A stretch of 21,486 nt of DNA from JACVRW01 sp035705985 (GCA_035705985.1 DASSVP010000192.1:1-21486), one strand, 5' to 3'. Counted from the stretch's first letter, positions 7,773-17,263 are shown. Numbers and translations are program-made. Notes: generated by a model not told the origin, from the sequence alone.

Positions 7773-9175
7773 TCAGGGAGACGGAAGAGCCGATCCGCGA
7801 CGCGGTCCCCGAGCGGATGCTGTCGGGGTACCGGCTCGACGATTCGCCGCGGAGGCGGGAGGGTGGCAGCCTTCTCTTCTCGGCACTGGCTTCTGATGGC
7901 GGCCAGGTCACGGTCCAGGTGGCCGCGGAGGTGCCCGCGAATCGGCGCGGCCGCGCCCGCTTCCGCCGGCTCGCGCGGACCCGGGCAGAGCTGGAGCACC
8001 CGGGCCTCCTCGGCGTCCGGGAGGTCGGGGAGGAGCACGGACGTCCGTTCATTGTCGCCGACCGGTTTCCGCTGCGCTCGCTCAGCGATGTCCTTCGTGA
8101 CGGGCCGATCCGCCCGGCCACGGCGCTGGCGCTGCTCAAGCCCGTCGCGGACGCGTTGGACGCCGCCCACGCCGAGGGGCTCGTCCACCGGACGCTGAGC
8201 GCCGAAAGCGTGCTGCTGCTCGAGGGCGATCTGCCCAAGCTCGACCTGTTCGGGCTCTTCGCGATCTTCGGCCAGGCGTCTTCGGGCGGCGTCGTGCGGA
8301 GCGACGCGCATCTGCATTACGAGTCGCCGGAGGTCGTGCGGGGCGATGAGCCCGATCCGGCGAGCAACGTGTACTCGCTGACCGCCCTGCTCTTCCACGC
8401 GCTCACGGGCCGGCAGCCGTTCGCGCACCACGACCCGCTGATGATCTCCTACGCCCACGTCTCCCAGCCGCCGCCCGGGCCGAGCGAGCACAGGCCCGAA
8501 CTGCCCGCCGTGCTCGATGGTCTGGTTCAGCGCGGGATGGCCAAGGAGCCGGGCGAGCGGCCGGAGTCCGCCGGAGTACTCATCGCACGTGCCGCGACGC
8601 TGCTGCGAACGGTCGAGGCCACCACCCCCGACGCAATGCCGGTGCCGAAGCCCGCGCCAACGCCGGAGCCGTCGACACCACCGGCGCCGTCGACACCACC
8701 GGCGCCTGTCGCGGCCGCCGCGGCCGCGAAGGTTCCTCCACGGCGGCGGAGGGCGCCGCTCGCGCAGAGGCTCGCCCCCATGTGGCCCCTGCCGGTTGTC
8801 GTGCTGGTAGCCGCCGCCTTCGGGGCGCTGCTGGGCATGCCCGGCGCGGACTCCTCGCGGACGGCCGCCACGGCCCGCTCGCCCCAGCAGGCCGCGGTGG
8901 CGCGGCTCGACGAGGTCCGCTACCGGCTCCGGGACGAGCTCGCCCTCGCGGCCACCGCGTCCGAGCAGGCCGACGCGGCCGACCGGCTCGCCATGGCGTA
9001 TGGCCGCACCGCGGATGCTCTGACCGCGCCCGAGGTGGTCGCCGCGGCCCAGCGCGCCTCTACCGCATACGCCCGTCTCGCGGAAGCGGCCCGCGATGGC
9101 GAGCAGCACGACTACGACACGGCGCGCGGGGACGTGGCGGTCGCCGAGTCGCAGTTCGGCACGCAGCTAAGGTAG
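7769..9175 (+). CDS. Membrane-anchored serine/threonine pseudokinase (PknB-like fold, catalytic residues lost)
   Basis: The product is 468 residues. Residues about 20-282 follow the layout of a bacterial Hanks-type kinase domain: the C-lobe segments GLVHRTLSAESVLL, PKLDLFGLF, YESPEVVRG, NVYSLTALLFHALTGRQPF and PGERPESA are all recognisable. Yet the catalytic positions are changed: the ATP lysine is Gln50, the alpha-C Glu is Leu68, HRD is HRT (140-142), the metal Asn is Ser147, DFG is LFG (160-162), the alpha-F Asp is Asn200, and the Gly-rich loop is absent. It is therefore very likely a pseudokinase that binds partners. A Pro-rich linker (291-313, with an 18-bp tandem repeat) leads to a membrane segment at about 338-356 and an Ala-rich helical outer domain of 110 residues. 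It overlaps the upstream gene by four bases and lies six bases before the next. Confidence 0.85.
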   Translation: MIRETEEPIRDAVPERMLSGYRLDDSPRRREGGSLLFSALASDGGQVTVQVAAEVPANRRGRARFRRLARTRAELEHPGLLGVREVGEEHGRPFIVADRFPLRSLSDVLRDGPIRPATALALLKPVADALDAAHAEGLVHRTLSAESVLLLEGDLPKLDLFGLFAIFGQASSGGVVRSDAHLHYESPEVVRGDEPDPASNVYSLTALLFHALTGRQPFAHHDPLMISYAHVSQPPPGPSEHRPELPAVLDGLVQRGMAKEPGERPESAGVLIARAATLLRTVEATTPDAMPVPKPAPTPEPSTPPAPSTPPAPVAAAAAAKVPPRRRRAPLAQRLAPMWPLPVVVLVAAAFGALLGMPGADSSRTAATARSPQQAAVARLDEVRYRLRDELALAATASEQADAADRLAMAYGRTADALTAPEVVAAAQRASTAYARLAEAARDGEQHDYDTARGDVAVAESQFGTQLR

Positions 9176-9181
9176 GCGACG

Positions 9182-10684
9182 ATGGTTCCCGCCCGCAGGC
9201 GCGCCGGACGCGCGCTCATCGCCGCCTTGGTGCTTCTCGCGCTCGCCTCGCCGCCGGCCGTGGCGGACGTCGAGGGCAAGGCTGTGGCCGTGCAGTCCCT
9301 CGCCGGCGGCGCGAAGCGGATCAAGTACAAGATCGGCCCGTTCGACATCGTGCCCGGGCAGAACGAGATCGGCTTCGCGCCGATCCTCGAACGGCCGCAG
9401 CGCGACGGCTGGTTTACGCGCATCCGCCCGGACCTCACGTACCTCGGCGGCCGGGTGCCGGGGGTCGACGTGATCCACCTGCACCACGGGGTGTGGCTGA
9501 ACACGTCGCGCAGATCCGCCACCTCGCCGCTGCCGGTGGAGCCGTTCTTCGCGGCGGGCGAGGAGAAGACGATCCTGCGGCTCCCCAGGGGCTACGGCTA
9601 CCCCATCAAGCGGAGCGACGGCCTGTTGCTCAACCACATGATCCACAACCTGACCCCGGTGCCGACGAAGGTCTGGATGGTCTACGAGGTGGACTTCGTG
9701 CCGAAGGGCTCGCGCGCCGCGCGCGGGATGCGCAACGTCCGCCCGATTTGGATGGACGTCCAGAACGGCAGCCTCTATCCGGTCTTCAACGTGAAGAAGG
9801 GATCGGGCGGGAACGGCCGCTACACCTATCCCGACGAGGCCAGGAATCCATATCGGGGCGGGCCGAGGAGGAACGAGTGGAAGGTGGACAAGCCGGGCGT
9901 GCTCGTCGCGACCGCGGGCCACCTGCACCCGGGCGGCCTCTACACGGACCTGAAGGTGCGCCGACGCGGGAAGACGGCGCCGCTGTTTCGCTCGAGGGCG
10001 AAGTACTTCGAGCCGGCCGGCGCGGTCTCCTGGGACGTCGCGATGACCGGCACCCCGCTCGACTGGCGCGTGAAGCTGCGGAAGGGCGACGTGCTCTCCA
10101 CGAGCGCGACCTATGACACCTCGCGCGGCGCGTGGTGGGAGTCGATGGGGATCATGGTCGCGTACATGGCCCGCGGCGTGCCGGGCCAGAACCCGTTCAT
10201 CACGAAGGTCAACCGCAGGGGCTCCGTGACCCACGGCCACCTGCCGGAGAACGACAACCACGGCGGTGGGCGCACAGGCCTGCCCGACCCGCGGACGCTG
10301 CCGGACGGCCCCGAGAACCCCGGCTTCGTTGACCTCCTGGACTTCAAGTACCGGCTCGGCGACCTCAGCCTTGCGGACCCGCAGCGCAACCCGCCGGTGA
10401 TCCGCTCGGGCCAGACGCTCACGTTCCGCGACGCGGGCGACAACGCGAAGAAGATCTACCACTCGATCACCTCGTGCAAGCCGCCCTGCAACCGCTCGAC
10501 GGGCATCGCGTACCCGCTTGCGGACAGCAACGTGCAGTTCGAGTCCGGCACGCTCGGGACGGCGAGCCCGCCCGCCACCGGCGCGCTCCAGTGGACCACG
10601 CCGAGCAACCTCGGCCCGGGCACCTACACGTACTTCTGCCGCATCCATCCGTTCATGCGCGGCGCCTTCCGGGTCAAGCAGTAG
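9182..10684 (+). CDS. Secreted PHM/DBH-like copper protein fused to a C-terminal cupredoxin domain
   Basis: The product is 500 residues. A Sec signal peptide (RRRAGR, hydrophobic 11-23, Ala-x-Ala near 26-28) sends it outside. Residues about 45-335 show the copper-ligand pattern of peptidylglycine/dopamine monooxygenases in order: a His pair H101-H102, H155 in NHMIHN, an HxH pair H247/H249 in GHLHPGG, and M322 after YDTS in ESMGIM. Ligand spacing (54, 92 and 73 residues) is close to that of PHM. The last 100 residues are a plastocyanin-like domain with a full type I site: H427, C486, H489 and M492 (FCRIHPFM). C432 and C436 may form a disulfide. It may be an oxygenase fed by its own electron carrier, or a copper-binding protein; substrate unknown. 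AAGGTAGG before ATG 9182 serves as ribosome site. The family call is by motif only. Confidence 0.72.
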   Translation: MVPARRRAGRALIAALVLLALASPPAVADVEGKAVAVQSLAGGAKRIKYKIGPFDIVPGQNEIGFAPILERPQRDGWFTRIRPDLTYLGGRVPGVDVIHLHHGVWLNTSRRSATSPLPVEPFFAAGEEKTILRLPRGYGYPIKRSDGLLLNHMIHNLTPVPTKVWMVYEVDFVPKGSRAARGMRNVRPIWMDVQNGSLYPVFNVKKGSGGNGRYTYPDEARNPYRGGPRRNEWKVDKPGVLVATAGHLHPGGLYTDLKVRRRGKTAPLFRSRAKYFEPAGAVSWDVAMTGTPLDWRVKLRKGDVLSTSATYDTSRGAWWESMGIMVAYMARGVPGQNPFITKVNRRGSVTHGHLPENDNHGGGRTGLPDPRTLPDGPENPGFVDLLDFKYRLGDLSLADPQRNPPVIRSGQTLTFRDAGDNAKKIYHSITSCKPPCNRSTGIAYPLADSNVQFESGTLGTASPPATGALQWTTPSNLGPGTYTYFCRIHPFMRGAFRVKQ

Positions 10685-11347
10685 ATGGCCTGTACGCTCC
10701 CGAGGGTGAGCCCGGGGAGCGAGAGGGGATCGTCGGCCGCGGCGGCGGCCGAGCGAGTGCGCGCGGTGCTGGAGGCCGCCGAGCAGAGCGCCGCGGAGCT
10801 GCGCGCGGAGGCCGCCCGCGAGATAGAGACGCAGCTCGAGCGCGCGGAGAAGGTAACCGAGCGCCTCTCCGCCCGTGCCGAGCAGATCGAGCGAGCCCTC
10901 GAGAGCCTCACGACGACCGTGACCGGCGAGCTGAACGCGCTCAGGGCGGACCTGGAGGAGCTGCGCGCGGTGAGCGAGAGCGCCGACGAGTCGGCGGATT
11001 CGCCCGCCCCAGAGCCGGCGGATTCGCCCGCCCCAGAGCCCGTCACCGAGGTGCAGTCTCCGGTGGAGGCGGGGGTGGAGGAGCCGGAGGCCGGAACGGA
11101 GGAGCCGGAGTCCGCTGAGCCGGAGCCCGCTCAGGCCGCGGACGCGGACACCCCTGCCGAGCCCGCGCACTCCCCGTCTGCGCCGCCCACACCCGCCGGC
11201 GACGGCCACGAGGGCGCCCGGGTGATCGCGCTGAACATGGCCCTGAACGGCTCCTCGCGCGAGGAGACCGCCCGCTACCTCTCCGAGAACTTCGAGCTCG
11301 AGGACCCCGAGGCGCTGCTCGACGAGGTCTACGCCCGCGTCGACTAG
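10685..11347 (+). CDS. Coiled-coil protein with Pro/Glu linker and conserved-looking C-terminal helix module
   Basis: The product is 220 residues with no signal or membrane segment. Residues about 17-100 form a long coiled coil with heptads (AAERVRAVLEAAEQSAAE and onward), reminiscent of DivIVA/Wag31-type polar proteins. A Pro/Glu/Ala linker (about 100-175) contains a perfect 24-bp tandem duplication (10993-11040). The last 45 residues (ARVIALNMALNGSS, then EETARYLSENFELED) look folded and compositionally normal, and I recall this kind of C-terminal module in other Solirubrobacterales coiled-coil proteins; no named family. The ATG follows the previous TAG with no gap. A GTG at 10706 would skip only seven residues. 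It may tether the preceding membrane proteins to a cytoplasmic scaffold, which is inference. Its stop overlaps that of the convergent VOC gene inside CTAG. Confidence 0.72.
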   Translation: MACTLPRVSPGSERGSSAAAAAERVRAVLEAAEQSAAELRAEAAREIETQLERAEKVTERLSARAEQIERALESLTTTVTGELNALRADLEELRAVSESADESADSPAPEPADSPAPEPVTEVQSPVEAGVEEPEAGTEEPESAEPEPAQAADADTPAEPAHSPSAPPTPAGDGHEGARVIALNMALNGSSREETARYLSENFELEDPEALLDEVYARVD

Positions 11348-11730
11348 CCGGGTGAAGCGATCTCGACGAGATTTCCGTCGGGATCGCGCACGTAGGCCAC
11401 GTCCTGACCCCACGGCTTCGTCTGCGGCGGGCTCACCGACTCGGCGCCCTCCTCGACGGCCCGGTCGAAGGCCGCCTGCACGTTCCGGGTCACGAAGCAG
11501 ACCTCGAACGCCGGCCGCTCGCCGCGCTGCTCGGAGGGCCCGTACACACCCGGCACGTTCGCCGCGGCCAGCTCGTGCGCGGCGAGCGCGAGCGCAGTGT
11601 CGCCCGTGTCCAGTTCCGCGTACTGGCCGCTCTCGTGCAGGAAGCGCCTCCGCTGGCCGAGGGCGCGCTCGTAGAAGTCGAGGCTCGCCGTGACATCGTC
11701 GACGTAGAGGATCGTGTAGCCGAACCGCAC
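11344..11730 (-). CDS. VOC-family (glyoxalase/bleomycin-resistance fold) protein
   Basis: The product is 128 residues and comprises the two beta-alpha-beta-beta-beta modules of the vicinal oxygen chelate fold: FGYTILYVDDVTASLDFYER opens the first, and FEVCFVTRNVQAAFDRAVEEGAE the second, closing with the standard DPDGNLVEI. The final Glu of that motif is the usual metal ligand. The position often held by the first His is Tyr-Thr, so glyoxalase I activity should not be assumed. The function could be a lyase, dioxygenase or ligand-binding protein. I chose GTG 11730; GTG 11742 adds four residues. The frame stays open to 11862, but that would run across the uvrA promoter and into uvrA. It converges on the coiled-coil gene with stops sharing three bases. 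Confidence 0.85.
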   Translation of the reverse strand: MRFGYTILYVDDVTASLDFYERALGQRRRFLHESGQYAELDTGDTALALAAHELAAANVPGVYGPSEQRGERPAFEVCFVTRNVQAAFDRAVEEGAESVSPPQTKPWGQDVAYVRDPDGNLVEIASPG

Positions 11731-11770
11731 CGCCCGCCACACTAGCCGCAACCCCGCAATCTGCGGAAAA

Positions 11771-11785
11771 CGAACGCGTGTTCGA
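11771..11785 (+). promoter_or_regulatory. SOS box (LexA site) of uvrA
   Basis: CGAAC (11771-11775) and GTTCGA (11780-11785) flank four bases (GCGT), matching the Gram-positive/actinobacterial LexA operator consensus TCGAAC-N4-GTTCGA except for the first base, which is A. It lies 36 bp before the uvrA ATG, just upstream of the TACACT box, where bound LexA would block RNA polymerase. Confidence 0.85.
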
Positions 11786-11799
11786 TCCGGAAACGGCTC

Positions 11800-11805
11800 T
11801 ACACT
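11800..11805 (+). promoter_or_regulatory. Probable -10 box of uvrA
   Basis: TACACT fits the TANNNT form of actinobacterial housekeeping promoters. The -35 region expected 17-18 bases upstream (about 11776-11782) falls inside the LexA box and is a poor match to TTGACA. Transcription would begin near 11812, leaving a leader of only 4-10 bases, so the message is nearly leaderless, in line with the missing ribosome site. Confidence 0.55.
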
Positions 11806-11821
11806 CGTTATCCGAGTGAGC

Positions 11822-14692
<2,871 letters not shown>

Positions 14693-14733
14693 CGGCTCAT
14701 GGCAAGGATCGTGCTGAGGGACGCGTCGCGCCG

Positions 14734-14759
14734 ACGCGGCGGCCGCTTCGTCGCCGCGT
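14734..14759 (+). terminator. Hairpin after uvrA, possible terminator
   Basis: ACGCGGCG (14734-14741) and CGCCGCGT (14752-14759) form a perfect eight-pair stem with a ten-base loop, 41 bases beyond the uvrA stop. A competing smaller hairpin (GCGTCG 14723-14728 with CGACGC 14732-14737) overlaps it. No T-tract follows. The rest of 14693-14848 shows nothing else I can support. Confidence 0.4.
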
Positions 14760-14848
14760 GAGCCCTCCAAGCCGGAGCGCCGCCCAAGGGCAACGCCGCC
14801 GCCCGGTCTGGATCGTCACGCGGTCGCCGTTGCGGAGCCGGCGGCAAG

Positions 14849-14876
14849 GAGAGGGGGTCCGGGTGGGCCCCCTCTC
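14849..14876. terminator. Strong GC hairpin between convergent uvrA and exported-protein gene
   Basis: Twelve pairs including one G-T wobble: 14849-14860 (GAGAGGGGGTCC) with 14865-14876 (GGGCCCCCTCTC), closed by a GGGT loop. It starts 18 bases past the stop of the minus-strand gene at 14895 and lies 156 bases after uvrA. Its position suits termination in both directions, though the minus-strand gene is nearer. Confidence 0.65.
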
Positions 14877-14894
14877 TCGACGCGGTGCTTCCTG

Positions 14895-15638
14895 CTAGCC
14901 CCCGAGCGCGTTGCCGTAGAACGAGCAGTCCGGGTTGTTTGGCGTCCCGCCGCCCGTCTCGCCGGCGAACGTCATCGAAACCACGCTACCCGTGTCGTTC
15001 GCGTATGTCAGAACGCCCTCGAGCGAATCCGAGAGGGTGTTGACGCTTGTTGGAACAAGCTGGAACGTGTCCCCGCCGCCGAACGTGTCGTCCTCGGCCT
15101 CGTCCTCCTCGTTGATCAGCGAATGGATGAACGAATCCGTGTTCCCGCTCGACGCCTCGACCGTGAGGACCCCCGCCGGACAGCTCGCGGTCAGGACGAG
15201 CCCTCCGAAGTCGAGGATTGTCTGAGCCGCGCTGTCCGTAGCCGCGTTGTAGAACACCTTCGCGGCGCTCTGCCCGTCCACGGAGTTCGCGTTCTCCGCG
15301 GAGTTGGCGGTATTCGCCGAGTTCGCCGTGTTGGCGCTGCCCGCCGTGTTAGCGGAGTTCGCTGAGGGCACCTGCCCGAGCGTTGACTCATTGATGTCGA
15401 GACCGGTCAGCGAGTCGTTTCGGACGTCCGTCCCAGTGAGAGACCCGTTGCGGACGTCAGCGCCGCGAACGTTGTTGTTCCTGATGTCCTTGCTCCGGAC
15501 GGCATTGTTCTTGATGTCGCCGGAGTCGACGCTGCTCGTGCCGGGCAAAGCGATCGCGGTTCCCGACAGCGCCGCCAACAGCGCGACGAACGCAACTGCC
15601 ATGGCTGGCGATGGCCGGCTCGCGAATATTCTTCGCAT
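14895..15638 (-). CDS. Exported protein with decapeptide repeats and Asn/Ala-rich spacer
   Basis: The product is 247 residues. A signal or anchor segment spans about 10-31 (PSPAMAVAFVALLAALSGTAIA). Five consecutive ten-residue repeats fill 41-90: DIKNNAVRSK, DIRNNNVRGA, DVRNGSLTGT, DVRNDSLTGL, DINESTLGQV. Their five-residue period resembles pentapeptide-repeat helices. Residues 91-120 are a low-complexity Ser/Ala/Asn/Thr spacer (SANTAN units). The remaining 125 residues look like an acidic beta-rich extracellular domain with two Cys (153, 238). The first 90 residues match the gene at 17246-17791, so the two are paralogous in their N-terminal module. AAGGAGG at 15647-15653, eight bases before the ATG, fixes the start. 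A surface or secreted role is likely; no enzyme motif is visible and no named family is assigned. Confidence 0.82.
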   Translation of the reverse strand: MRRIFASRPSPAMAVAFVALLAALSGTAIALPGTSSVDSGDIKNNAVRSKDIRNNNVRGADVRNGSLTGTDVRNDSLTGLDINESTLGQVPSANSANTAGSANTANSANTANSAENANSVDGQSAAKVFYNAATDSAAQTILDFGGLVLTASCPAGVLTVEASSGNTDSFIHSLINEEDEAEDDTFGGGDTFQLVPTSVNTLSDSLEGVLTYANDTGSVVSMTFAGETGGGTPNNPDCSFYGNALGG

Positions 15639-15689
15639 GGTGGGGGCCTCCTTGTTGGTTGCGAGCCCAGGGCCTTGGGCCTATTTGCG

Positions 15690-15718
15690 ATCCTCTGTGA
15701 CCCGCCGTACCAAGTCAA
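15690..15718 (-). promoter_or_regulatory. Possible promoter of the exported repeat protein
   Basis: On the minus strand TTGACT (15713-15718) is five of six for a -35 box. Seventeen bases later is GAGGAT (15690-15695), which keeps only the A and final T of a -10 box. It would give a leader of about 45 bases carrying the strong ribosome site. The weak -10 makes this tentative. Confidence 0.3.
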
Positions 15719-15736
15719 CCCCAGAATGGGTCGCGG

Positions 15737-15759
15737 GCAGGTTCAGGGTGCGAACCTGC
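15737..15759 (-). terminator. Hairpin after the GGDEF gene, possible terminator
   Basis: GCAGGTTC (15737-15744) and GAACCTGC (15752-15759) form a perfect eight-pair stem with a seven-base loop. It begins 17 bases past the minus-strand GGDEF stop. No T-tract follows. It could also be an operator-like palindrome upstream of the exported-protein promoter; position favours termination. Confidence 0.45.
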
Positions 15760-15776
15760 TCACGGGCGGCGGACGA

Positions 15777-16289
15777 CTAGGCCGGGCCGGTTGCCTCGGC
15801 GCCGCCGTCGCGGTGGCGCCGGAGCTTGCGCACGGTCTGGATGACCTCCATGCGGCGGTGCGCCTTCGCGGCCGCCTGCAGGAGCGTCGCCTCCTCGATG
15901 GTGTCGGCGAGCCCGATCGAGCAGGTGACCGGTGCCGCGGGGTGCGCCGCCGAGGCCTCCTGGAGCGCGTCCTCGTAGCGATCGGCCCAGACGCTCGCGC
16001 GGCGCGTGTCGGTGGCGTGGAGGAGTACCGCGAACTCGTCGGGCCCGGTGCGGGCGATCTCGTCCACGGCGCGTAGGGTGGCCCGCAGCGTGGCGACGCA
16101 GAGCCGCAGCGCCTCACTGCCGGCACCGGCGCCGTGGTGCCTGTTCACCCTGCGCAAGCCGTCGATGTCGAGCATCGCGACGGCGAGCGACTCGCCCGTG
16201 CGCGCACGGCGAAGCTCCTCACGGGCGAGGAGCGCCTCGAAGTCGTCGGCGCCGGGGAGTTCGACAAGCGGATCCATCCCAATAGTCAT
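15777..16289 (-). CDS. Degenerate stand-alone GGDEF-domain protein with intact I-site
   Basis: The product is 170 residues, almost only a GGDEF domain, with no sensor or membrane part. AVAMLDIDGLRRVNRHHGAG is the nucleotide-binding start and keeps the metal Asp41 and Asn49. The guanine-contacting Asp of the GD pair is Ser58, and the signature is GPDEF (82-86) instead of GGDEF. The RxxD allosteric I-site (Arg73-Asp76) is kept five residues before the signature. The usual C-terminal YxAK is absent (AKAHRRMEV). Canonical GGDEF enzymes make cyclic di-GMP from two GTP; this one is more likely weak or inactive and may bind cyclic di-GMP. ATG overlaps the stop of the DCC gene (ATGA), so it is translated with that gene. 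Confidence 0.8.
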   Translation of the reverse strand: MTIGMDPLVELPGADDFEALLAREELRRARTGESLAVAMLDIDGLRRVNRHHGAGAGSEALRLCVATLRATLRAVDEIARTGPDEFAVLLHATDTRRASVWADRYEDALQEASAAHPAAPVTCSIGLADTIEEATLLQAAAKAHRRMEVIQTVRKLRRHRDGGAEATGPA

Positions 16290-16648
16290 CGGCTATCGGC
16301 GGCGGATTCTGAGATCACGCGATCGGCCCACCGCTTCACCGCGCCCGGTATCGGCCTGCCGAGCGCGCTCCGGTGGTCGGCCACCCAGCGGTACGCCCGG
16401 TCGGCCGGTCCGGGGAAGCGGTCCGTGAGCCGCGCCAGCGGCGCGCCTCCCGGGAGCAGCCGGAACAGCGGTGGGAAGGCCGCCCCGGCGGAGAGCGCGG
16501 TGCCGTCCGGGAGGACCAGCTGCCACGAGTCGAGGTTCTCGCCGGGGACGGGCCGAAGCCGGCTCTCTCTATCCCAGCGGAGCACAACCGCCACGCACAC
16601 CCGGCAGAAGCCGCAGTCCGGGTCGTACAGGATGGGGGTGGCCGTCAT
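16286..16648 (-). CDS. DCC family thiol-disulfide oxidoreductase-like protein (DUF393)
   Basis: The product is 120 residues, typical for the family. The diagnostic block YDPDCGFC is at 8-15, giving the DxxCxxC-type thioredoxin-like centre Cys12/Cys15, with a third Cys at 18. RLRPVPGENLDSWQLVLPDG and FRLLPGGAPLARL follow the family's pattern. Members are predicted thiol-disulfide oxidoreductases; substrates are mostly unknown. No signal peptide is present, so it is cytoplasmic. ATG 16648 is chosen because it starts right before the domain; the frame is open to 17011 but that region lies antisense to the acyltransferase gene. The stop overlaps the GGDEF start. It diverges from the acyltransferase gene with only 18 bases between starts. 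Confidence 0.85.
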   Translation of the reverse strand: MTATPILYDPDCGFCRVCVAVVLRWDRESRLRPVPGENLDSWQLVLPDGTALSAGAAFPPLFRLLPGGAPLARLTDRFPGPADRAYRWVADHRSALGRPIPGAVKRWADRVISESAADSR

Positions 16649-16666
16649 GTCTGAAAAGCTCCGCTC

Positions 16667-17263
16667 GTGGAGGATGCCCGGCTCTGGTTCCAGAAGTGGC
16701 GCTGGTACGAGCGGAACTCGCTCCCGTGGAACCGCGCGCTCATCCATCGCGAGCTCGCGCGCCGCCGCGCCTTCGCCCGCTGGCCGCTCCACGGGAACGT
16801 GCTCGAGGCGTTTCGCGACGGCCGGCTGGAGATCGGCGAGGGGACGCTGCTGGAGCCGCACGTCTGGCTGACCGCGCCGGGGGACGCGCGGATCCGCATC
16901 GGCGAGGGCACGTTCCTCAACATCGCCACGATGGTGGCGTCGCAGGAGCTCGTCGAGATCGGCGACCACTGCATGTTCGCCAACGGCTGCTTCGTGACCG
17001 ACTCGAATCACCGCTTCGACGACCCCGACAAGCCGATCACCTGGCAGGGGTTCGCGAGCAAGGGCCCGACGCGGATCGGCGACAACGTCTGGTGCGGCGC
17101 GAACGTTGTGGTCACGAGCGGCGTGACCGTCGGCGAGCGCAGCGTGATCGGCGCGAACAGCGTCGTGACGCAGGACATCCCGCCGTTCTCGATCGCGGCC
17201 GGAGCACCCGCGAAGGTGCTCCGCCGCGTCGAGTACGGGTCCGCCTCAGCAGAGGACGAGTAG
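16667..17263 (+). CDS. Hexapeptide-repeat (left-handed beta-helix) acyltransferase
   Basis: The product is 198 residues. After a 50-residue Trp/Arg-rich start, hexapeptide turns run from about 54 to 175: LEIGEGTLLEPHVWL, IRIGEGTFLNIATMV, VEIGDHCMFANGCFV, TRIGDNVWCGANVVV, VTVGERSVIGANSVV. TDSNHRFDDPDKPI holds the presumed catalytic His115, placed as in maltose/galactoside/NodL-type acetyltransferases, and the end IAAGAPAKVLRR is the standard coenzyme-binding closure. It should transfer an acetyl or similar group from acyl-CoA to a sugar or other small hydroxyl/amine; acceptor unknown. GTG 16667 is the first start after an in-frame TGA at 16652. The last 18 bases overlap the convergent exported-protein gene. 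Confidence 0.9.
   Translation: MEDARLWFQKWRWYERNSLPWNRALIHRELARRRAFARWPLHGNVLEAFRDGRLEIGEGTLLEPHVWLTAPGDARIRIGEGTFLNIATMVASQELVEIGDHCMFANGCFVTDSNHRFDDPDKPITWQGFASKGPTRIGDNVWCGANVVVTSGVTVGERSVIGANSVVTQDIPPFSIAAGAPAKVLRRVEYGSASAEDE

Noticed and set aside
9167..11740. Very long minus-strand open frame (over 850 codons), with others at 11843-14254 and 7340-9109
   Set aside because: They lie opposite well-supported genes, have His/Arg/Leu-rich shadow composition, and arise because high GC makes stops rare in the complementary frame.
16649..17011. N-terminal extension of the DCC protein
   Set aside because: The extra 120 residues lie antisense to the acyltransferase gene and have no DUF393 counterpart; the domain begins right after ATG 16648.
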